From the NCBI RefSeq assembly GCF_025398035.1, contig NZ_CP104558.1, forward strand, positions 4,350,001 through 4,414,000: a stretch of 64,000 nt of DNA. The letters run 5' to 3'. Within the stretch, counting starts at the first letter, position 1; each line of letters begins with the position of its first letter. Shown here one piece after another: positions 29,679 to 38,991 of the stretch. Under the pieces are notes generated by a model. The model saw nothing but the letters and a program-made list of their open reading frames with translations. It searched no databases and had not been told where the DNA came from. The DNA comes from Rossellomorea vietnamensis. GTDB taxonomy: Bacteria; Bacillota; Bacilli; Bacillales; Bacillaceae_B. Position numbers and translations under genes: made by a program.

Positions 29679-30431
29679 ATGCAACGATATTTTATAGAAG
29701 ACCTATATCGAGAAAATGATCCGATCATGATCACGGGGGATGATTATCATCATATTGTCCGGGTCATGAGGATGAAGGAACAGGATGAAGTATTCGTTGT
29801 CTTCAAGGATCAGGCATCAGCGATCACCCGTATTGAAACGATTTCCAGTGACGCAGTCAAGCTATCAATAGTACAATGGGAAACATCGACGAAAGAATTA
29901 CCAATTAAAGTAACCATTGCGAGCGGACTGCCGAAAGGGGATAAATTGGAGTTGATTTTCCAAAAGGGAACGGAGCTTGGAGCCACTCAATTTATCCCTT
30001 TTAATGCGGACCGCTCCATTGTGAAATGGGACGAAAAAAAAGCAAAGAAAAAGACAGATCGATGGGAAAAGATCGTGAAGGAAGCAGCTGAACAGTCCCA
30101 TAGACTTCTCGTCCCTGATGTCTCTGCACCCGTTTCAATGAAACAATTGATTCAAGCTGGCAGTCAGTTCGATTATAAACTTGTCGCATATGAAGAAGAA
30201 GCACGCGCCGGTGAAAAAGGGAACCTGTCAAAGATGTTGTCCTCCATCGGTAACGGGCAAAGTGTATTGGTCGTATTCGGCCCTGAAGGTGGATTATCGG
30301 AGAAAGAAATAGAGATGTTGAGGAGCGGGGGCTTTCTTACATGCGGCCTTGGCCCAAGGATCCTCCGAACGGAGACTGCTCCATTGTATGTTCTCTCAGC
30401 CATCAGCTATCAATTAGAACTTATGAGGTGA
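29679..30431 (+). CDS. rsmE: 16S rRNA (uracil(1498)-N3)-methyltransferase
   Basis: SPOUT-class methyltransferase that modifies U1498 in the 30S decoding site. The 250-residue product starts MQRYFIEDLYREND and has an N-terminal PUA-like domain. The trefoil-knot SAM site is at the C-terminus (VVFGPEGGLSEKE and LGPRILRTETAPL). ATG at 29679 follows GGTGGAGTTGAAACTGT. The mtaB ribosome binding site overlaps its end. Confidence 0.95.
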   Translation: MQRYFIEDLYRENDPIMITGDDYHHIVRVMRMKEQDEVFVVFKDQASAITRIETISSDAVKLSIVQWETSTKELPIKVTIASGLPKGDKLELIFQKGTELGATQFIPFNADRSIVKWDEKKAKKKTDRWEKIVKEAAEQSHRLLVPDVSAPVSMKQLIQAGSQFDYKLVAYEEEARAGEKGNLSKMLSSIGNGQSVLVVFGPEGGLSEKEIEMLRSGGFLTCGLGPRILRTETAPLYVLSAISYQLELMR

Positions 30432-30436
30432 TTGCA

Positions 30437-31771
30437 ATGCCATCAGTAGCGTTTCACACTCTAGGGTGTAAAGTGAACCACTACGAAACTGAAGCCATCT
30501 GGCAACTATTTAAAGAAGAAGGATATGAACGGGTAGAATATGACTCGATCGCAGATGTGTATGTCATCAATACATGTACTGTAACCAATACAGGAGATAA
30601 GAAGAGCAGGCAGGTCATCCGCCGTGCCATCCGGAAAAATCCTGACGGGGTCATCTGTGTAACAGGATGCTATGCCCAAACGTCCCCAGCCGAAATCATG
30701 GCCATCCCGGGAGTCGATGTCGTTGTCGGCACACAGGATCGCAGGAAAATGCTTACGTATATCGAGGAATACAAAAAAGAGCGTCAACCGATTAATGGCG
30801 TCACGAACATCATGAAAAACCGGGTGTACGAGGAATTGGATGTCCCTGCATTCACGGACCGTACCCGTGCCTCCCTTAAAATCCAGGAAGGCTGCAACAA
30901 TTTCTGTACGTTCTGTATCATTCCATGGGCACGCGGATTGATGAGATCCCGCGATCCTGAAGAAGTCATTCACCAGGCCCAGCAGCTTGTTGATGCAGGA
31001 TACAAAGAAATTGTCCTGACAGGGATCCATACAGGCGGATACGGAGAGGACATGAAAGACTACAATCTTGCTATGCTCCTTAAAGATCTTGAGCAAAAGG
31101 TGAAGGGTCTCAAAAGAATTCGCATATCTTCCATTGAAGCGAGTCAATTGACGGATGAAGTCATTGAAGTGATCGATCAATCCGATATCGTGGTAAGGCA
31201 TTTGCATATTCCGCTTCAATCGGGCTCCAACACGGTTCTAAAAAGAATGCGCCGAAAATATACGATGGAATTCTTTGCCGAGCGTTTAGAGAAGCTTAAA
31301 AAAGCGCTGCCTGGTCTTGCCGTCACATCCGATGTCATTGTCGGTTTTCCTGGTGAAACGGAAGAAGAATTCATGGAAACCTATAATTTCATCAAAGAGC
31401 ATAAATTCTCTGAGCTTCACGTTTTCCCTTATTCAAAACGGACAGGCACGCCCGCAGCCCGAATGGACGATCAGATTGATGAAGACATCAAGAACGAACG
31501 TGTCCATCGTTTAATTGAATTGTCGAACCAATTAGCGAAAGAATACGCTTCGGAGTTCGAAAACGAAGTACTGGAGGTAATCCCTGAAGAAATCTATCAG
31601 GATGATCTTTATGTAGGATATACGGATAACTACTTGAAAGTGGTATTCCCTGCAACCGATGAGATGGTAGGGAAGCTTGTGAAAGTGAAACTCACCAAAG
31701 CGGGTTATCCTCTAAATGAAGGTCAATTTGTGCGGGTACTTGAAGAATCAGAAGAAAAAGCAGCTATTTAA
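30437..31771 (+). CDS. mtaB: tRNA N6-threonylcarbamoyladenosine-37 methylthiotransferase MtaB
   Basis: Radical SAM methylthiotransferase that turns t6A37 into ms2t6A in tRNAs reading ANN codons. The 444-residue product has the N-terminal MTTase domain (HTLGCKVNHYET, INTCTVTN, VTGCYAQ), the radical SAM cluster CNNFCTFC and a C-terminal TRAM domain. The start at 30437 follows GAGGTGATTGCA. A 32-codon extension into rsmE is spurious. It is the last gene of the dnaJ-side operon, with a terminator shortly after. Confidence 0.94.
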   Translation: MPSVAFHTLGCKVNHYETEAIWQLFKEEGYERVEYDSIADVYVINTCTVTNTGDKKSRQVIRRAIRKNPDGVICVTGCYAQTSPAEIMAIPGVDVVVGTQDRRKMLTYIEEYKKERQPINGVTNIMKNRVYEELDVPAFTDRTRASLKIQEGCNNFCTFCIIPWARGLMRSRDPEEVIHQAQQLVDAGYKEIVLTGIHTGGYGEDMKDYNLAMLLKDLEQKVKGLKRIRISSIEASQLTDEVIEVIDQSDIVVRHLHIPLQSGSNTVLKRMRRKYTMEFFAERLEKLKKALPGLAVTSDVIVGFPGETEEEFMETYNFIKEHKFSELHVFPYSKRTGTPAARMDDQIDEDIKNERVHRLIELSNQLAKEYASEFENEVLEVIPEEIYQDDLYVGYTDNYLKVVFPATDEMVGKLVKVKLTKAGYPLNEGQFVRVLEESEEKAAI

Positions 31772-31775
31772 TGGA

Positions 31776-31812
31776 TGAAGGCACCTGACGTTTCGCTCGG
31801 GTGCCTTGCATT
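31776..31812 (+). terminator. Terminator after mtaB
   Basis: GAAGGCACC / GGGTGCCTTG stem with a 13-base loop, then CATTTATTTT. Confidence 0.75.
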
Positions 31813-31951
31813 TATTTTCGCACAATAATACTTTGTAACCACTTTCTTTTTTTTGGTTAGAATCGAATTATCTATTGATTAGTGCAGGAGAAGGTTGTAA
31901 ACTAGTATTGTTAATCGAATAGTTGAAAAGAGTCTTTTTTTTAAACAATAG

Positions 31952-31996
31952 TGCAAACGATTGCATTAAATGTAAGCGTTTGTATCTTACTATACT
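31952..31996 (+). promoter_or_regulatory. Two LacI-family-type operators (cre-like) and -10 element before the alpha-glucosidase gene
   Basis: TGCAAACGATTGCA (31952-31965) fits the relaxed CcpA cre pattern and is nearly palindromic. TGTAAGCGTTTGTA (31971-31984) is a second, weaker copy 19 bases later. A TATACT -10-like hexamer follows at 31991. CcpA or a maltose-type LacI-family repressor could bind. No regulator gene is adjacent. Confidence 0.55.
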
Positions 31997-32012
31997 TTGA
32001 TGAGGTGTTACG

Positions 32013-33677
32013 ATGAAAAAGGCATGGCGTAAAGAGGCAGTGGGATACCAAATCTATCCGAGAAGTTTCCAGGATTCCAACGGTGACGGAATCGGGGACT
32101 TACAGGGAGTCATCCAGCGTTTGGATTATATTAAAGAGTTAGGGATCGATGTGATTTGGATCTGTCCAATGTATAAATCACCTAATGACGATAATGGGTA
32201 TGATATTTCGGATTATCAGGATATCATGGAAGACTTCGGAACGATGGAAGACTTCGACCAGCTTTTGAAAGAAGTTCATAATAGGGATATGAAGCTGATC
32301 ATTGACCTTGTCCTGAATCATACAAGTGATGAACACCCTTGGTTCATCGAGTCAAAGAGTTCCAAGGACAATCCAAAGCGTGATTGGTATATTTGGAGAG
32401 ATGGCGTGAAAGGGAAAGAACCGAATAACTGGGAAAGCATTTTCGGGGGATCTGCCTGGCAGTATGATAAAGAAACGGACCAATACTTCCTCCATGTCTT
32501 CTCGACGAAACAGCCGGATCTGAATTGGGAAAACGAAGAAGTGCGTGAGGCATTATATGATACGGTGAATTGGTGGCTGGATAAAGGTATCGACGGGTTC
32601 AGAATCGATGCCATCAGTCATATCAAGAAGCGTGCCGGTCTGCCGGATATGCCGAATCCAAAGAAAGAAAAATACGTTTCTTCCTTTGACATGCATATGA
32701 ATCAAAAAGGGATCCATGCGTTCCTTCAGGAATTCAAGGATCGTACGTATGCCAATTATGACGTGATGTCGGTTGGGGAAGCGAACGGTGTGAAGGCAGA
32801 TGAAGCGGAACTATGGGTCGGTAAAGAGAACGGAAAGATGGATATGATCTTTCAATTCGAACATCTTGGATTGTGGGATGCAGAAACCAATCCGGATCTC
32901 GACATCGTGGAATTGAAAAAGGTGCTCACCCGTTGGCAGAAAGGGCTGGAAGGAAACGGCTGGAATGCCCTTTTTATCGAAAATCATGATAAAGCCCGTG
33001 TTGTTTCGACTTGGGGGAACGACAAGGAGTACTGGAAAGAAAGTGCCACAGCGATGGCAGCCATGTATTTCCTGATGCAGGGGACACCTTTCATCTATCA
33101 GGGACAGGAAATCGGCATGACCAACGTTCAATTTCCTTCCATCGAAGATTATGACGATGTAGCCGTGAAAAATCTTTACCGTCTTAAACGTGAAGAAGGG
33201 GTGCCTCATCAAGACATCATGGAAATCATCTGGGCTTCATCCCGTGATAACAGCAGAACACCGATGCAATGGTCAGCCGGGGAAAACAGCGGATTCACAA
33301 GTGGCACACCTTGGATGAAATTGAACCCTAACTATAAGACAATCAACGTAGAAGCACAGGAAAAAGATGAAAACTCCATTCTCAACTTCTACAAGAAAAT
33401 GATTCAACTTAAGAAAAGGGAAGACGTCTTCACGTACGGAATCTACGATTTGCTCCTTGAAAAAGACAAGCAAATCTATGCCTATACCCGCACAGGAGAA
33501 AACACATCCATGGTCGTCATCACAAACCTTTCCACAAAGAACGCTGTTTGTGACCTTGGTAAACGAAACGTATCATCAGAGAACCTTCTATTGAACAACT
33601 ATGAAGTGGAGGACCATGGAGAGTTGAGCAAAATAACCCTCAAACCATACGAGGCGAGAGTATACCGACTAAAATAA
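32013..33677 (+). CDS. Alpha-glucosidase, glycoside hydrolase family 13 (oligo-1,6-glucosidase/maltase type)
   Basis: Cytosolic exo-acting GH13 enzyme with no signal peptide. The 554-residue product has the (beta/alpha)8 motifs DLVLNHTSDEH, GFRIDAISH with nucleophile D199, SVGEANGV with acid/base E256, and ENHDKAR with D326. A C-terminal beta domain follows. Residue 200, next to the nucleophile, is alanine. In this subfamily valine there goes with alpha-1,6 (isomaltose) specificity and smaller residues with alpha-1,4, so a maltase is the better guess. No sugar transporter or regulator is adjacent; the gene stands alone between two terminators, behind cre-like operators. Trehalose-6-phosphate hydrolase is less likely. 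Confidence 0.88.
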   Translation: MKKAWRKEAVGYQIYPRSFQDSNGDGIGDLQGVIQRLDYIKELGIDVIWICPMYKSPNDDNGYDISDYQDIMEDFGTMEDFDQLLKEVHNRDMKLIIDLVLNHTSDEHPWFIESKSSKDNPKRDWYIWRDGVKGKEPNNWESIFGGSAWQYDKETDQYFLHVFSTKQPDLNWENEEVREALYDTVNWWLDKGIDGFRIDAISHIKKRAGLPDMPNPKKEKYVSSFDMHMNQKGIHAFLQEFKDRTYANYDVMSVGEANGVKADEAELWVGKENGKMDMIFQFEHLGLWDAETNPDLDIVELKKVLTRWQKGLEGNGWNALFIENHDKARVVSTWGNDKEYWKESATAMAAMYFLMQGTPFIYQGQEIGMTNVQFPSIEDYDDVAVKNLYRLKREEGVPHQDIMEIIWASSRDNSRTPMQWSAGENSGFTSGTPWMKLNPNYKTINVEAQEKDENSILNFYKKMIQLKKREDVFTYGIYDLLLEKDKQIYAYTRTGENTSMVVITNLSTKNAVCDLGKRNVSSENLLLNNYEVEDHGELSKITLKPYEARVYRLK

Positions 33678-33684
33678 ATACCTT

Positions 33685-33717
33685 ACAACCCCGGATCACT
33701 CCGGGGTTGTTTTTTCT
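33685..33717 (+). terminator. Terminator of the alpha-glucosidase gene
   Basis: ACAACCCCGGA / TCCGGGGTTGT stem with a four-base loop and TTTTTTC. Confidence 0.92.
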
Positions 33718-33854
33718 TCCTTTCTGAGATTATCATTTTAGAACATATGAAAAGGTTTTCTTTATTTTGGGAGATACTATAAAGTGCTCGTCTTTTTCTC
33801 TTAGTTTTGGTATGATAAGAGAGGTACGGACAACTGTTAAAGGAGAGATAATCA

Positions 33855-34526
33855 ATGACTATGAACATTGCAAGTATGATCGATCATACTTTACTTAAAC
33901 CTGAATCAACAAAAGATCAAGTAGAGGTGCTTTGCCAGGAAGCGAAAGAATTCAAGTTTGCTTCTGTGTGTGTAAACCCTACTTGGGTACAATATTCAAG
34001 CGAATTATTAAGCGGTACAGAAGTGAAAGTATGTACGGTGATCGGGTTCCCGCTTGGAGCTTCTACACCTGAAACGAAAGCGTTCGAAACAAAAGATGCG
34101 ATCGAAAAAGGGGCAACGGAAGTCGATATGGTCATCAATATCGGTGCACTGAAAAGCGGTGACCATGAACTGGTGAAACGTGACATCGAAGCGGTTGTTG
34201 CAGCTTCTAAAGGAAAAGCTCTTTCTAAAGTCATCATTGAAACATGTCTTCTGACAGAAGAAGAAAAAGTGAAAGCTTGTCAACTTGCTGTGGAAGCAGG
34301 AGCGGATTATGTGAAAACATCGACCGGCTTCTCGACTGGTGGAGCAACGGTAGAAGATATCGCTTTAATGAGAAAAACGGTTGGACCTGATATTGGCGTG
34401 AAGGCTTCAGGCGGCGTACGCTCCCTTGAAGATGCACAAGCGATGATCGAAGCCGGGGCTACTCGTTTAGGCGCGAGCTCAGGTGTGAAAATCGTCCAAG
34501 GTTTAACAAGCGATTCAGATTATTAA
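33855..34526 (+). CDS. deoC: Deoxyribose-phosphate aldolase
   Basis: Class I aldolase that cleaves 2-deoxyribose-5-phosphate to glyceraldehyde-3-phosphate and acetaldehyde in deoxynucleoside catabolism. The 223-residue TIM barrel has [14 protein letters not shown] (catalytic Asp region), [15 protein letters not shown] and the Schiff-base lysine in [19 protein letters not shown] at 33855 follows AAAGGAGAGATAATCA, with a second in-frame ATG at 33861. It is a single gene with its own terminator, not linked here to pdp or a nucleoside transporter. Confidence 0.95.
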   Translation: MTMNIASMIDHTLLKPESTKDQVEVLCQEAKEFKFASVCVNPTWVQYSSELLSGTEVKVCTVIGFPLGASTPETKAFETKDAIEKGATEVDMVINIGALKSGDHELVKRDIEAVVAASKGKALSKVIIETCLLTEEEKVKACQLAVEAGADYVKTSTGFSTGGATVEDIALMRKTVGPDIGVKASGGVRSLEDAQAMIEAGATRLGASSGVKIVQGLTSDSDY

Positions 34527-34535
34527 TGTGATAAA

Positions 34536-34567
34536 AAGCTGAGCGGATAACCGCTCAGCTTTTTTTT
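34536..34567. terminator. Terminator between deoC and yqeW
   Basis: AAGCTGAGCGG / CCGCTCAGCTT stem around ATAA with TTTTTTTT on the plus side and TTTTTATC on the minus side. It serves both converging genes. The yqeW stop lies within it. Confidence 0.9.
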
Positions 34568-35487
34568 GGAAGGTGGACCTTTTCGATTAACCGGGCAAAC
34601 GAATTGGCGAAGGGAAGAACAAGCAGGGAACATATAAGATTGAATAGGACACTGGCGTGGGCCAATTGCAAATCCGGAGAATCGGCGAGCGTTCCTACGA
34701 CCGACCCAAGTAAGGGAATGAAAGGGATGAAAAGTGCCACTCCCATCACATTCAGCCAGATATGGGCGTATGCCGTCAGCTTGGCCTGGGTGCCGCCGCC
34801 GATGCTTGCAATAAAGGCTGTGATACAGGTGCCGACATTGGCACCGAGCATGATGGCTATCCCTGCATGGAGATCAATTGAACCAGCAGCAAGGAACCCC
34901 ATCGTCACGCCTGTCACGACGGTACTCGATTGGATGATGGCCGTCAGCACACATCCAATCAGTAAGGCAAGGACAAGATGTTCATTGACCTGAATCATAT
35001 AAGAACGCAACGATTCGTGCGTCGTCAAAGGGGTTGCAAGCCATTGAATGGCCCGGATCGATGTAAAGATCAATCCGAAGCCTATAAAGATCATACCGCT
35101 GCTTCTGATCTGTGGAGATTTGAAAAAATACAGTACACATCCGATGATCATGGATGGAACGATGAGATAGTTCATATCCAGAGTGAACATTTCAAGAGTG
35201 AAAGTGGTCCCGATGTTCGAACCGAGCATGATGCCGATGGTTTGACGGAAAGGGATCAGACCGGAGGAAGCTAGTCCCACTGTAAGGACCATGACCGCCG
35301 AGCTGCTGTGAATGAAAGCGGTGACAACGGTCCCTGTCATGACACCCTTCACAGGGGTGCTTGTAAGATAATGAAGCCATGTCTTGATCTTCTGATTTGC
35401 GATATTAAATAGTCCCGACCTGAGCCAGGCCATGCCGAATAAAAAACATAAGATAAAAAAAATAAAGGCGATTCCATGTAAGATCAT
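34555..35487 (-). CDS. yqeW: Na/Pi cotransporter family protein YqeW
   Basis: A 310-residue polytopic membrane protein of the NptA/PhoU-less Na+/phosphate cotransporter family. Both family repeats are present, each with a QSS/HSS-type motif: TAFIHSSSAVMVLTVG near residue 60 and TAIIQSSTVVTGVTMG near residue 185, plus GxxxGANVGT sequences. The ATG at 35487 follows AGGAGGAATTCA. The six upstream codons contain that site. B. subtilis YqeW lies in the same place. Actual transport of phosphate by this homologue is inferred. Confidence 0.85.
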   Translation of the reverse strand: MILHGIAFIFFILCFLFGMAWLRSGLFNIANQKIKTWLHYLTSTPVKGVMTGTVVTAFIHSSSAVMVLTVGLASSGLIPFRQTIGIMLGSNIGTTFTLEMFTLDMNYLIVPSMIIGCVLYFFKSPQIRSSGMIFIGFGLIFTSIRAIQWLATPLTTHESLRSYMIQVNEHLVLALLIGCVLTAIIQSSTVVTGVTMGFLAAGSIDLHAGIAIMLGANVGTCITAFIASIGGGTQAKLTAYAHIWLNVMGVALFIPFIPLLGSVVGTLADSPDLQLAHASVLFNLICSLLVLPFANSFARLIEKVHLPKKS

Positions 35488-35580
35488 TGAATTCCTCCTG
35501 TACACCAGTACGACTACTACAAATGTATGGGGGAAATGAATGAGACATGCCTATTTATGTGAGTGTTTTATGATAAATTG

Positions 35581-35609
35581 TTGACCTGACACATATCATA
35601 TATTATAAT
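35581..35609 (+). promoter_or_regulatory. Sigma-A promoter of rpsU-yqeY
   Basis: TTGACC, exactly 17 bases, then a perfect TATAAT. It gives a leader of about 210 bases before rpsU. Confidence 0.75.
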
Positions 35610-35621
35610 GGCAAAGTACAT

Positions 35622-35777
35622 GGATTTCTTTATAATATATTAAAGAATCCATCCAAGAAAGACATACACTTTCTGTCCCCTTGTGACAATCAGGCAAGGG
35701 CAAAGCCATAACCAATTGGTGAAGTAAAGGACGTCAGATAATCCTGCGTCTTAAGAAATTGGTACAAACCATTTCTT
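35622..35777 (+). promoter_or_regulatory. Structured 5' leader of rpsU
   Basis: Three hairpins lie between the promoter and rpsU. They are GGATTTCTTTA / TTAAAGAATCC (35622-35650), CCCTTG / GCAAGGG (35679-35701) and AAGAAATTGGT / AACCATTTCTT (35753-35777). ACCAATTGGT at 35710-35719 could pair with the last one. No T-tract terminator and no gene are present. The role is unknown; feedback control of S21 synthesis is possible. Confidence 0.45.
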
Positions 35778-35823
35778 GACTTGAACATGTAAGTGTAGTG
35801 TGTTCGGAGGGAGGGAAAGAGAG

Positions 35824-35997
35824 ATGTCAAAAACAGTTGTTCGTAAAAACGAATCGCTTGAAGATGCTCTTCGTCGCTTCAAACGCTCAGTTTCTAAAAC
35901 AGGAACTTTACAAGAGTTTAGAAAGCGCGAATTTTATGAAAAGCCAAGCGTAAAACGCAAAAAGAAATCAGAAGCTGCAAGAAAGCGTAAGTTCTAA
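35824..35997 (+). CDS. rpsU: 30S ribosomal protein S21
   Basis: A 57-residue, very basic protein starting [21 protein letters not shown] and ending [11 protein letters not shown]. It sits near the anti-Shine-Dalgarno end of 16S rRNA and is needed for initiation. ATG at 35824 follows GGAGGGAGGGAAAGAG. Codon use is strongly biased. It is co-transcribed with yqeY 14 bases later. Confidence 0.96.
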   Translation: MSKTVVRKNESLEDALRRFKRSVSKTGTLQEFRKREFYEKPSVKRKKKSEAARKRKF

Positions 35998-36011
35998 GAG
36001 AGGGTGTAAGT

Positions 36012-36458
36012 ATGAGTCTTCTCAATCGTTTAAATGATGATATGAAACAAGCGATGAAAAATAAAGAAAAAGAGAAGCTTTCCGTTATCCGCATGCTTAA
36101 GGCTTCACTTCAAAATGAAGCCATCAAACATGGGAAACAGGAACTCTCTGAAGACGAAGAGTTGACTGTCCTTTCTCGAGAAGTGAAGCAACGGAAAGAC
36201 TCCCTCCAGGAATTTCAAAACGCGGGTCGAGAAGACCTCGTTGAGAAAATTCAAACAGAACTGACTTACGTCGAAATATATATGCCTAAGCAGCTTTCAG
36301 AAGAAGAAGTCTCTGCTATTGTCGAACAGACGGTAGCGGAGGTAGGTGCTACTTCTAAAGCCGATATGGGCAAAGTGATGGGAGCAATCATGCCTAAATT
36401 AAAAGGGAAAGCCGATGGGGCTCTCGTCAACAAACTTGTTCTTCAACATCTATCATAA
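36012..36458 (+). CDS. yqeY: YqeY family protein (GatB/YqeY domain)
   Basis: A 148-residue all-helical protein with the tail domain shared with the GatB subunit of tRNA amidotransferase. It starts [30 protein letters not shown] and has the C-terminal [21 protein letters not shown] motif. The precise role is unknown; tRNA binding is inferred from GatB. It is paired with rpsU, as in most Firmicutes, and ends at a terminator. Confidence 0.92.
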   Translation: MSLLNRLNDDMKQAMKNKEKEKLSVIRMLKASLQNEAIKHGKQELSEDEELTVLSREVKQRKDSLQEFQNAGREDLVEKIQTELTYVEIYMPKQLSEEEVSAIVEQTVAEVGATSKADMGKVMGAIMPKLKGKADGALVNKLVLQHLS

Positions 36459-36466
36459 GATTAAAG

Positions 36467-36501
36467 AAACCGGAAAGCCTTGATGCTTTCCGGTTTTTTT
36501 A
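36467..36501 (+). terminator. Terminator of rpsU-yqeY
   Basis: AAACCGGAAAGC / GCTTTCCGGTTT stem with a six-base loop, then TTTT. Confidence 0.92.
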
Positions 36502-36628
36502 AACCGATTTCAGATGGAACAGGGAATGCGAGCATTTTGTAACATATTTTTTAAAAAAATGAAACTTTTTTAATGGGTCATCCGTACATAAAGTATCAAG
36601 GAATATTACCTGAAACGAGGGGGTTAAG

Positions 36629-37939
36629 TTGAGGAGAAGTATACTTGTATTATTGATGCTGATTCTTGGGTTCAGCTTTATTCAGCCGCTGATCAGTTCA
36701 GCAGCGGATTCGGATAGGGTATACGTGATTCCCATTCAAAAGGAAGTGGAAAGAGGTCTTCATGCCTTTTTGGAAAGGGCGATTAAAGATGCGGAAGACC
36801 ATAATGCGGAACTGATCATTTTCGATATTGACACACCTGGGGGATTGGTTGATGCCGCGGGCGATATCGGACAGCTCCTGGATGGGATCGATGCAAAAAC
36901 GATTGCGTTTGTAAATGACCATGCCCTGTCTGCGGGAGCATTCATTTCCCTCCATGCAGATGAAATCTATATGGTACCAAATGGCCAGATGGGTGCAGCA
37001 GCAGTCATTGATCAGGAGGGGAATGCGGCGGATAAGAAAGCCCAGAGCTACTGGCTGTCTGCCATGAAAAGTGCCGCTGAATCAAATGGGAGAGATCCTC
37101 AATATGCTCTGGCCATGGCAGATGAGTCCCTTGTAATAGAAGAGCTGGGGATCGAAAAAGGTGAACTGTTGACGCTGGGATCAAAGGAAGCGAAGGAAAT
37201 AGGGTATTCAGAGGGGACAGTGAAGAACCTCGATGAATTGTATGAAACCCTTGGAGTGGATAAAGCTTCTGTGAAACGGGTGGATGAAACGTTCGCGGAA
37301 AAACTCGCCCGCTTCATCACAAATCCTGTGGTTGTTCCGATTCTTTTATCCCTGGCAAGCATCGGTCTGATTGTGGAACTGTATTCACCCGGTTTTGGAA
37401 TTGCCGGTTCTATCGGCTTGATTTCCCTTGTATTATTCTTTTATGGACACTTGGTTGCAGGACTTGCGGGATATGAAACCATTCTTCTTTTCATCATTGG
37501 TATCATCCTTATAGTCGCAGAATTTTTCCTCCCCGGGGGAATTGCGGGGGTGCTCGGTATAGGGGCGATCCTTGCAAGTATTATGTTGGCAGGGGGCGAT
37601 ATGGTGCAAATGGGAATCTCTCTTTTGATCGCTTTATTCATTGCCGTTGCAACAGTGATTATCTTTGTAAAGGTGTTTGGTAAAAAGATGAAATTTTTTA
37701 ACAAAATCATTTTAAACGATTCCACCAGCACAGAAAGCGGATATGTATCCAATGCCAATCGATTGGATTTAATTGGGAAAACCGGCGTGACCAAAACACC
37801 TTTAAGGCCATCCGGAACCGTCATCGTGGAGGAAGAAAGAATCGATGCAGTGACAGAAGGCGGCTTTATCAAAGCGGGTGAAAAGGTTAAAATTGTGAAG
37901 GTGGAAGGGTCAAGGATTGTAGTAAGAGACATTTCATAA
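36629..37939 (+). CDS. yqeZ: NfeD family membrane serine protease-like protein YqeZ
   Basis: A 436-residue protein with an N-terminal signal sequence (residues 1-25). A ClpP/SppA-like domain follows, with the nucleophile serine in NDHALSAGAFISLHA and DTPGGLVDAA upstream. Four membrane spans lie at about residues 235-350, and a C-terminal NfeD OB-fold starts at GKTGVTKTPLRPSG. TTG at 36629 follows GAGGGGGTTAAG. It forms an operon with floA, as in B. subtilis, where NfeD-type proteins partner flotillins in functional membrane microdomains. Confidence 0.9.
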   Translation: MRRSILVLLMLILGFSFIQPLISSAADSDRVYVIPIQKEVERGLHAFLERAIKDAEDHNAELIIFDIDTPGGLVDAAGDIGQLLDGIDAKTIAFVNDHALSAGAFISLHADEIYMVPNGQMGAAAVIDQEGNAADKKAQSYWLSAMKSAAESNGRDPQYALAMADESLVIEELGIEKGELLTLGSKEAKEIGYSEGTVKNLDELYETLGVDKASVKRVDETFAEKLARFITNPVVVPILLSLASIGLIVELYSPGFGIAGSIGLISLVLFFYGHLVAGLAGYETILLFIIGIILIVAEFFLPGGIAGVLGIGAILASIMLAGGDMVQMGISLLIALFIAVATVIIFVKVFGKKMKFFNKIILNDSTSTESGYVSNANRLDLIGKTGVTKTPLRPSGTVIVEEERIDAVTEGGFIKAGEKVKIVKVEGSRIVVRDIS

Positions 37940-37959
37940 ACTTTAGGAGGTAACAAACT

Positions 37960-38961
37960 ATGGTTATAGGACCAAGTACGATTTTACTGCTCGTTGCGAT
38001 TGTGGTGGGCATTATCGTTTTAGCTGTATTATTTACATTTGTACCAGTCATGCTGTGGATTTCAGCAATCGCGGCAGGAGTCAGGATCAGTATTTTCACA
38101 CTGGTTGGGATGAGATTAAGGCGTGTTATCCCGAGCCGTGTGATCAATCCATTAATTAAAGCCCATAAGGCAGGAATCACGGTAACGATCAACCAGCTGG
38201 AGAGTCACTATTTAGCTGGCGGTAACGTAGACAGAGTGGTCAATGCACTGATTGCGGCTCATCGTGCAAATATTGAATTGACGTTTGAGCGTGCTGCGGC
38301 GATTGACCTTGCAGGTCGTGACGTACTTGAAGCGGTTCAAATGAGTGTTAACCCTAAAGTGATTGAAACTCCGTTCATCGCTGGTGTGGCCATGGATGGG
38401 ATCGAAGTGAAGGCGAAGGCGCGTATCACGGTCCGTGCGAATATCGATCGTCTTGTCGGTGGTGCCGGTGAAGAAACGATCGTTGCCCGTGTCGGGGAAG
38501 GGATTGTATCAACGATCGGTTCATCCGACAATCACAAAAAGGTATTGGAAAACCCGGACTTGATTTCTCAGACAGTCCTATCAAAAGGTCTGGACGCAGG
38601 TACGGCATTCGAGATCCTCTCGATTGATATTGCGGACGTTGATATCGGCAAGAATATCGGAGCAGAACTGCAAACAGAACAAGCGGAAGCTGATAAGAAC
38701 ATTGCCCAGGCGAAAGCGGAAGAACGAAGAGCGATGGCCGTTGCCAATGAGCAGGAAATGAAAGCAAGAGTAGAAGAAATGAGAGCGAAGGTTGTGGAAG
38801 CGGAAGCAGAAGTACCCCTTGCCATGGCTGAAGCACTCAGGTCAGGGAACATCGGTGTGATGGACTACATGAACTTGAAGAATATCGATGCCGATACAGA
38901 AATGAGAGACTCGATCGGAAAGCTGACAGGGGATAAAAAAGATTCGAAGAGTGATAAGTAA
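37960..38961 (+). CDS. floA: Flotillin-like protein FloA
   Basis: Scaffold protein of functional membrane microdomains. The 333-residue product has an N-terminal membrane hairpin ([25 protein letters not shown], about residues 5-30), an SPFH domain, and a helical C-terminal region rich in EA repeats ([16 protein letters not shown]) that drives oligomerisation. ATG at 37960 follows AGGAGGTAACAAACT, 20 bases after yqeZ. The pairing with the NfeD-type protease is conserved. Confidence 0.94.
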   Translation: MVIGPSTILLLVAIVVGIIVLAVLFTFVPVMLWISAIAAGVRISIFTLVGMRLRRVIPSRVINPLIKAHKAGITVTINQLESHYLAGGNVDRVVNALIAAHRANIELTFERAAAIDLAGRDVLEAVQMSVNPKVIETPFIAGVAMDGIEVKAKARITVRANIDRLVGGAGEETIVARVGEGIVSTIGSSDNHKKVLENPDLISQTVLSKGLDAGTAFEILSIDIADVDIGKNIGAELQTEQAEADKNIAQAKAEERRAMAVANEQEMKARVEEMRAKVVEAEAEVPLAMAEALRSGNIGVMDYMNLKNIDADTEMRDSIGKLTGDKKDSKSDK

Positions 38962-38991
38962 GCTCCCTTTGTTCAGAAAGGAGGTATCTCC

